Below are positions 58,183 through 64,000 of a stretch of 64,000 bases of DNA, piece after piece. The stretch is taken from positions 1,343,398 to 1,407,397 of the forward strand of contig CM030931.1 of assembly GCA_018136815.1 (NCBI GenBank), written 5' to 3'. The notes beneath the pieces were generated by a model. The model did not search any database. It was not told the origin of the DNA and saw nothing but the letters and a program-made list of their open reading frames with translations. Both the position numbers and the translations under genes were made by a program. Position 1 is the first letter of the stretch. Every line of letters begins with the position of its first letter. Source of the DNA: Isochrysis galbana (lineage: Eukaryota; Haptophyta; Isochrysidales; Isochrysidaceae).

Positions 58183-60050
58183 CGCGGTGCGCTCTCCGTA
58201 GACAACCTTCTCTCTCTCTCGGCCGCCCCCTCCTCCCCCCTCCCCGCCTCTCCCAACAACCCAACACACGCCCGCCCGCCTGCGGGGGGCGGGGGGAGGG
58301 GGGGGGGGGGGGGGGGCGCTGCTGGTACATTGGCCGCAGCAGCAAGGTCGGTACTCAGACAGTAAGTCGCGTTGGTTTTCATGAATTTGGGGGGGGGGGG
58401 GGGGGGGGGAACTCTTTACTGACGGAGCAGCCAAATGGGCTGCTTCCCACCGCATTTTGTGCCACCACTCGAAACTGCTTCTTCCCCCACCAGCCTTTCA
58501 TTTCCTCTGTTCAGGGCACTTTACCGCAGGGGCATCACATCCTTCCTCAGGCACTCCCATACAGAGTCGGTCGGTGGTTTATAAGTAGGTGATAAAAAAA
58601 TACGCGCGTTCACTTTTCCAAGGGGGATGATGAGTAAAGTACTTTATGTAGTTGACAGTTGACGGGTGTTCATTGTCGCAAGCCGTGAGTTGGGTGCGTT
58701 CGCGGCGCAGCTTGGCATTTCCAAGACTTTCGCGAATTTTTTTTCAAAAATTTAGGTCGATCGAAGAAAGCAAAATTTAGGGCCGTAATTTGGGCGGGCG
58801 AGGGCGAGCGGCGAGCGGCGAGCAGGCCTCTACGAGCGTGTCTTTTGTCTTTGCACTGTTGCACTGTTGCGAGTGATTGTCGAACACGCGATGACTACAG
58901 GCTCGTAGGCAGAGTGCCGTTCGACCGAGCCGGCAGCTGACGCGGCCGTAGAAGGTTCGTTGATTGTTGTTGGCGGGAAGGGGAAGATGTCCGAAAGGTT
59001 ATAGTAGGAGTCGGGTCTGACAGTGTCTGCCATCGAGCGCTACGAGCGACGAGCGACGAGGTGGACGGAAGGCCGAAGGATTGTGACGCGTGGCGTCTGA
59101 GAGTACGGACGAGGCTAGCTAGCGAGCTAGGGGTAGAAAGAGAATGAGAATGAGAGCTTTTTAGGACCGAGGTAGACACGAGGGACTACAACGCCAGACC
59201 CCAAAAAGATTGAGGACACAGAACCACACACACTAAGCCAAACGGGGCGAAAGCTAACCACAACTGGACGGACGGCCAAGCGTCGGCACCAGGGCAATTC
59301 AGCAACGCGCAGCAATGCGACGGAGGGGTCGGCACAACGAGGACAGACCTCGCTGGGGAGCTATGACCGAGACACAGAGAGAAGACAAAAGACAGTCACG
59401 GAACATTTGACATTTGATGACATCGAGAGAAAGTAAGAGAAGAGGCGGCATACCAATCGACGAGACCTTGAGGCTTAAAAATACCCCACAGATTAGAAGT
59501 AAAAGTCTGTCATCGTATGGAATACGACACTCCCCGACTAAGTTCGAGTCGTCTCGACGAGCGGCATGGAAAAATAACAGAGCAACCGAAACAGAAGAAA
59601 CCCAGAATTAGAACTTAGAACGACGAGGCGAGAGAAACCAAAGATAACAACCGAGAAACCGAACGTTGAAAGCGATGCTTGAAATAGAAGATGAGAGCAC
59701 CCGTGGGCCCTTTGAGCACAAATTCGGAAGCTTGACGCGGCAACCTATTTGTACGCATCGTCCCACCCATTTCTCCCTTTTACAGGAGTTCTGCTCGGGT
59801 GTTGCGGTGGGTGCAACCGCAGACGACACGCGTCTCATCTCCTGCAAACAACGACAATCAACGAAGAAAGAGAAACAATCTGCAACAACAACGAAAGGGA
59901 GGGAATGATTCCGAAGACACGCGAGATGCAGTGAGGTACGACCTCCGACAACTCTAACTCTATTATTAGTGGGGAAGAGAAATCACATAGGAGGGAGGGG
60001 AGGAAAGACAGCGGACGGAGCGTCGAGCGACGGCAGCGAGCGACCGAGCG
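58183..60050. other. Non-coding; possible retroelement leader
   Basis: Two long poly-G tracts (58284-58318, 58388-58410). From about 58990 to 59940 the sequence is rich in ACGAGCGACGAG and GAGAGAAAC words, like the leader/LTR sequence of the gypsy family, but no exact match was found. No gene. Confidence 0.4.
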
Positions 60051-60548
60051 ATGATGAGCGAGAAGGAGATGGACATCCGCTGCACCGTGCTCCGGAAGTA
60101 CTTCGTGGAGGCGCGCAATGGCTACATGACGAAGGGAGGCGAGAAGCGTTCGATGTCACCATGGGAGCACGTCCCAAGCGAAGTCGACGCTCGCCGAGCT
60201 GAACAAGAACGGCGGGTTCAGCGGGCAATCAAGATGGCCAAGATGATGAAGAGCCCGACGGGCGACCCCGACGTGGAGCTGACCGAGATGGAGACAATGG
60301 CGGCTAAGCTCGAGGCGCTGCGTAACCACAACGACTTCATGGCGCGCATGGTGATGGACGCGAACAAGGAGCGCGACGTCCTTCGCCTACAAGTCCACTG
60401 CCATCAAAAGGCAAAGTTGGAGTGGGAGGAGGAGGTCACGGAGTGGCGCAAGAAGTTCGACGAATGCTACACCATGTACAAGATGATGGAGAGCCTTTGG
60501 AAGGACGAGCTCGACAAAAGGAAGGCCGCGCAGCCATGCGAGTGGTAG
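60051..60548 (+). CDS. Coiled-coil protein, possibly Gag-like
   Basis: 165 codons, GC-rich third positions, entirely helical and charged: CTVLRKYFVEARNGYMTKGG, RRAEQERRVQRAIKMAKMMK, ELTEMETMAAKLEALRNHND, WEEEVTEWRKKFDECYTMYK. Lies between a leader-like stretch and a decayed retroelement on the opposite strand. It might be a retroelement structural protein or a host gene; no domain recognised. Confidence 0.4.
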   Translation: MMSEKEMDIRCTVLRKYFVEARNGYMTKGGEKRSMSPWEHVPSEVDARRAEQERRVQRAIKMAKMMKSPTGDPDVELTEMETMAAKLEALRNHNDFMARMVMDANKERDVLRLQVHCHQKAKLEWEEEVTEWRKKFDECYTMYKMMESLWKDELDKRKAAQPCEW

Positions 60549-61243
60549 GCGGTGGGTAGTGTCGCGCATGCTGCCCCTTGCATCGGTCGGGCGTGTCGGG
60601 AGCATGCAGAGGCAGCGGGAGAGGAATGCAGAGCAGTGCGGCCGCTCGGAATCCGGCGGACGCGATCATGTGAGCGCAAGGCACGGCCGAGCTGAGGGAG
60701 AGGCGTGTAGCAGCGGCGGTGTGGGAGCGACGACAGTGGGAGAGGAGCGATGTTGAGCCGTTCCGCCCGTCTGTGAGTAGAGATAGCGGGAATCGGGTAG
60801 AAATGTAGAGTTGTAGTCTGGGGATCGCAGTCATTAGCGGCGTCGGAGGCGCCGGCGTGGACCTTGAAGCGGACTTGTAGCGAGGCTACCGGGTGGAAGG
60901 CGGGGATGTGGAGAGCCTTCTCGCTCATGTTGATGACGGTGACGGCGACACGGTGGTCGTTTGTGAAATTCTCAACGCGTGGAACGACGGTCAGAGGGCT
61001 GAGGCCCTCTCGTAGGGGTACGGCGTCGACGAGGGCGGCGCATTGTTGTCCTCGAAGGGAGTTAGGAGCGTCGAGGAAGAGAGTGTAGCGATGGAGGCCC
61101 GGGATCTCATGGGCTTCCTTGGTGTGGAGCAAGTACTCGTTCGAGCAGGTGAGCGGCGCTGCCTCGACGTATCGATCCGCCGTTGGGAACAAAGGGGAGG
61201 ACTCCGGTGAATCGCCGTGCGAGGGTGGGTGGCGAGAGCCTCT

Positions 61244-61251
61244 GTGAAATC
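61244..61251 (+). repeat. hAT target-site duplication, left
   Basis: GTGAAATC; the identical right copy is at 62986-62993. Confidence 0.95.
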
Positions 61252-62985
61252 TAGGGGTAGGCCAAGATATCCGGATATATCTCTTGGATATTTGGGCGGA
61301 TTTTTTGGCATTTGGATATTTGGTGGATATTTGGGCATGGTCTGCGCCCCAACCCCAAAAACAAAACACTTTGTGGGCGCGAGGCGCGGGGGGGACGGGG
61401 AGGGAGCGGAAGGAGGGGGGGGGGCTCGGGGGCTGGGGGGGCGGCAAACAGACGATAAGAGGTGATACCGATAGATACGTAATAAAATGAGCTGTTCCTA
61501 TAATAAAGACGTCTATCTCATCCCGAACGGAGCCTTGCCTGGTCTGTCATGAGAGGTGTGGCAGTCCCCCTGCCCCTGCCCTGGGCGTCCCCCTCCCCCT
61601 CCCCCTCCCCCTCCCCCTCCCCCTCCCTCTGGCGCGCTCGCAGCCCCCCTCTGCCGTCTCCTCCCGCTCCCCCTCCCTCTCCGCTCGCTCCCGCGCTCGC
61701 TCCCCGCTCCTTCTCACATCATTGCGCGCCTTCCCGCCAGCCGCCATCGCGCATCGCGCCAATCGGACAAAAAATTCCGTCCTAGAAACTAGGACCACGT
61801 CCTAGAAAATTCTTGGATTTCTAGGACTCTGCCGATCATGCCTCCATTGATGCCCATGGTGAGCTTATGAGACATCCCATCACCTGGAGCAAACCATCTC
61901 CACAGCCCATTCAACCTTAGCTCTCCCCATGACCAACTCTGCGGAGCTTGTCTTTGCTTACTTTTGCTACCACATTCAGCATGCGGTGCTGCACTCGGGC
62001 GTCCGCTCGCACCAGAGGAGTTTTATTTTAGACCTTTTGGAGCAGTAGGCTAGCGGATTGGACACTTAGATGACAAAACCAAGCTTGGTGGTCACTGAAG
62101 GTCTCAAAGAGGGCAGTCAAAGCAACATTTCATCTCCTGGGGACCATGGGTAGAAGAGCTCCCCATTGGGTGGTATCAGCCATTTCTCCCGTTTCTAGGA
62201 CAAGCAGCAATTCCGACCAGGTGACCCGCAGACGCGTCACAAAACTTGGTGTTGCTGAGGGAATGGTGCCTAGGTACACTTGGAACATTTAATGAGGACA
62301 TGCATGTGGTAACTCAATAGCCAAGGTTTGGGACAAAATAACATGGTATGCTCATGTTCTCACCTAGCAAAGTCCGTCCTAATTTCTAGGACTGGTCCTA
62401 GAAAGCTGGGTACCTTTATCCGCAATGCCCAATGCCCAAGGCGCAGAGCAGGGGCACTTCCCTCTCCCCCCTCGCGAATGCGCGGCTCACTCCATTCCCA
62501 CCACATGGGCCATTGCAGCAAGGATTGCATTTTCTCTCAGCCCTAATTCTGCATCGTGTGAACGTGTCTTCTCATTGCTCCAATGTGTGTTTGGTGTTTG
62601 GTCCCGATCGTGCTAAATCTTTGGCAGATCAGATTGAGGCCTCCATCATGTTGCGATTCAATAGCAACAAGCGTAACCGCACGTCAATGTGATTGTGTTT
62701 GTAGTCAAATAATATATTGCCTCATCACATCTCAAGATCAAGACATGTATTGTATTGCTAGTAGGTTAGGAATAAGGATAAGCAGGAGAGTTGTGAGCAA
62801 AGAGCACAGAGCCAGAAGAGCTTTTTTTTACGCAACGGCGTGCATGCGCGTATGGCGTATGGCGATGCGGATATATGGATATCTCCGGATATTTCTTGGA
62901 TATTTGGGCCGATTTTCTGGATATATGGGAGATATTTCCAATGGATATTTGGGTAAAAAATTGTGGATATTTTGGCCTACCCCTA
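61252..62985 (+). mobile_element. hAT transposon with intact ends, non-autonomous
   Basis: 1734 bp, ends TAGGGGTAGGCCAA (20 of 21 terminal bases paired), flanked by the 8-bp target duplication GTGAAATC at 61244-61251 and 62986-62993. Both subterminal regions carry many GGATATTTGG-type motifs, the usual arrangement of transposase sites. The interior keeps a recognisable hAT dimerisation end (ISFSLSPNSASCERVFSLL-like, about 62520-62600, then SLADQIEASIMLRFNSNKR), frameshifted. Most of the transposase is gone. Confidence 0.9.
61556..61650 (+). repeat. (CCCCCT)n simple repeat
   Basis: CCCCCTCCCCCTCCCCCTCC tract inside the hAT element; the long frames over it are artefacts. Confidence 0.9.
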
Positions 62986-63640
62986 GTGAAATCCGAGGTC
63001 CGAGGGGTGACCGATTGAGGCGTAAGCGACTCTGGGTCGGGATTCTCGGGGACTGAGGACGGGTCGGAAGAGACGCGCATGACCAGGGTGGTGCCGGTGT
63101 CGACCTCCGGAGCGCCGGTGGAGGCGTTGAGTTCCGTTAAGACGGATTTGGAATAGGTACCGCGGAGCCGCTGGCTCGGGCTCGGGCTTCGGCCAGGAGG
63201 CGAACGGGATCGCTGGCGGCAGTAACTTGGAGAGGAGCCTCGGCGCTAATGGCGGCGCACACGGCGTAGATCCCTTGGGACCGCGGGTCCCACGGTATAG
63301 GAGGTTCGGACGCCATGGATCAGCAAAAAAAATGGGGGGTTCTCCGGCGAATTTTTTGAAAAATACCGCATTTCAGGCCTTAGAACTTAGAAGACGGCGA
63401 CGAGAAATACTGTCGGGCCCCCCTCCGGTATATTTTAGTGAGGCCCTTTATGCGAAGCACAAACATCGAATAGCGAGGAAATTTTTGACGCCGGCTCACT
63501 AAGTTCACAAGGCCTACTTCTATGCACACTGGACCATAAGTCATACTCTTTTTCCTCGACTTCAATGTGCACCAAAGTGTCACAAAACTCAAGACGCTCA
63601 CGTAAACCGCTCGTCACCGAGGGATAGAGCGGCTAACTTG

Positions 63641-64000
63641 GCACCACTACCGGGAAAGCCAAGGCGCATGATGAGATTTCTCTCGGGGCCCGAGGAGAGG
63701 GAGAGAGGAGAGGAGAGAGAGAAGGGGGCGCCATGCGGACCGCCCACACGATCGCGCGAGCGCGCGCAGCGCGCGCGGTCCACAAGAGACGGGCCAAGAG
63801 AGGCAGATCAAGCCCAATGGGCCCACATGGGAGGTCTCCAACCATCCCATGTGGGCCCTCCACTCCCAAGCAGAGCCGGCTGCCCAATCGGGCCAGCCGA
63901 GGAGTGAGAAGGTGAGCGCGCTCACATCGCCACGAGCGCGCGCGAGGCCAGCAAGCGCGCGCGGTCCAAGAGGGGCTGGCCAAGGGAGGCAGATCAACCC
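63641..64000. repeat. Inverted-repeat-rich right edge
   Basis: GAGAGA-rich at 63700-63725. 63770-63815 (CGCGCGCGGTCCACAAGAGA, GGGCCAAGAGAGGCAGATCA) recurs at 63955-63998 with changes, a ~185-bp tandem duplication cut by the window end. CCCACATGGGA / TCCCATGTGGG at about 63820 and 63843 is a hairpin. No gene is supported. Confidence 0.6.

Larger units (their letters stand above)
60790..63640 (-). mobile_element. Decayed retroelement (protease-to-RT linker region) split by a hAT insertion
   Basis: Minus strand, in order: 63640-63400 (AKLAALSLGDERF, VHIEVEEKEYDLWSSVH), 63080-62994 (SSDPSSVPENPDPESLTPQS), then 61243-60790 (SCNEYLLHTKE-like block, LTVVPRVENFTNDHRVAVTV, INMSEKALHIPAFHPVASLQ). The last pair is the beta-rich segment that lies between protease and RT in Ty3/gypsy-type Pol. 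Frames shift repeatedly, so it is dead. Confidence 0.55.

Noticed and set aside
57629-58345. 238-codon ORF antisense-frame companion of the seven-helix gene
   Set aside because: Same strand, other frame; Pro/Arg-rich shadow without the helix pattern.
60467-61447. 326-codon minus ORF taken as one gene
   Set aside because: It mixes retroelement linker sequence with hAT end sequence and an antisense tail; it is not a single protein.

Overview
This is nuclear DNA of a eukaryotic alga. Genes are split by short GT-AG introns (about 105-230 bp), plus one apparent GC-AG intron. Coding DNA is GC-rich, and long stretches are packed with transposon remnants, satellites and microsatellites. One gene (about 17.8-18.6 kb) carries a signal-peptide-like start followed by a twin-arginine thylakoid signal, which fits a red-lineage secondary-plastid alga. 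A haptophyte is my best guess, from style only. One 100-N assembly gap lies at 49017-49116.

Recognisable host genes: a JJJ1/DNAJC21-type J-protein running off the left edge (-); an FkbM-family methyltransferase (13.1-14.3 kb, +); a thylakoid-lumen protein (-); a short lipin-type phosphatidate phosphatase (23.4-24.7 kb, +); an MSP-domain protein (-); TEN1 of the CST telomere complex (-); a GT25-like glycosyltransferase (-); a ubiquitin-fold multi-pass membrane protein (-); a five-exon MCM8 helicase (40.5-43.8 kb, -); a DUS1-type tRNA-dihydrouridine synthase cut by the gap (+); a fusion of a Rossmann-fold reductase with a DCC thiol-oxidoreductase domain (50.1-52.0 kb, -); a secreted/membrane-anchored protein (+); and a seven-helix membrane protein (56.2-58.2 kb, -). 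Exon joins for the MCM8, DUS1, reductase-DCC, seven-helix, MSP and lumen genes were read by hand, and all keep frame across every junction.

The rest is accessory. There is an internally deleted chromodomain Ty3/gypsy element (6.4-9.5 kb) with a long 3' region, and fragments of its relatives at 11, 16.8, 22, 31.2 and 32.4 kb. A LINE reverse-transcriptase fragment lies at 17 kb. A complete-ended hAT element (61252-62985, 8-bp target duplication) sits inside an older retroelement, and a second hAT C-terminus is at 32 kb. A 1.94-kb foldback element (18730-20666) is built from tandem perfect palindromes around a GA tract and a very AT-rich core; it sits in a palindromic motif that recurs at the edge of several other dispersed repeats. 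A ~200-bp satellite lies at 34.2-35.0 kb.

A group of intronless, unplaced ORFs (2.4-6.1, 25.6-26.5, 39.8-40.1 and 45.7-46.4 kb) sits among repeated AT-rich or GCACGCCGTGC-type motifs. Several are broken by frameshifts or stops, and they may be decayed remains of a virus-like or other mobile element. The genes are independent housekeeping loci; nothing here suggests a co-ordinated operon-like system.
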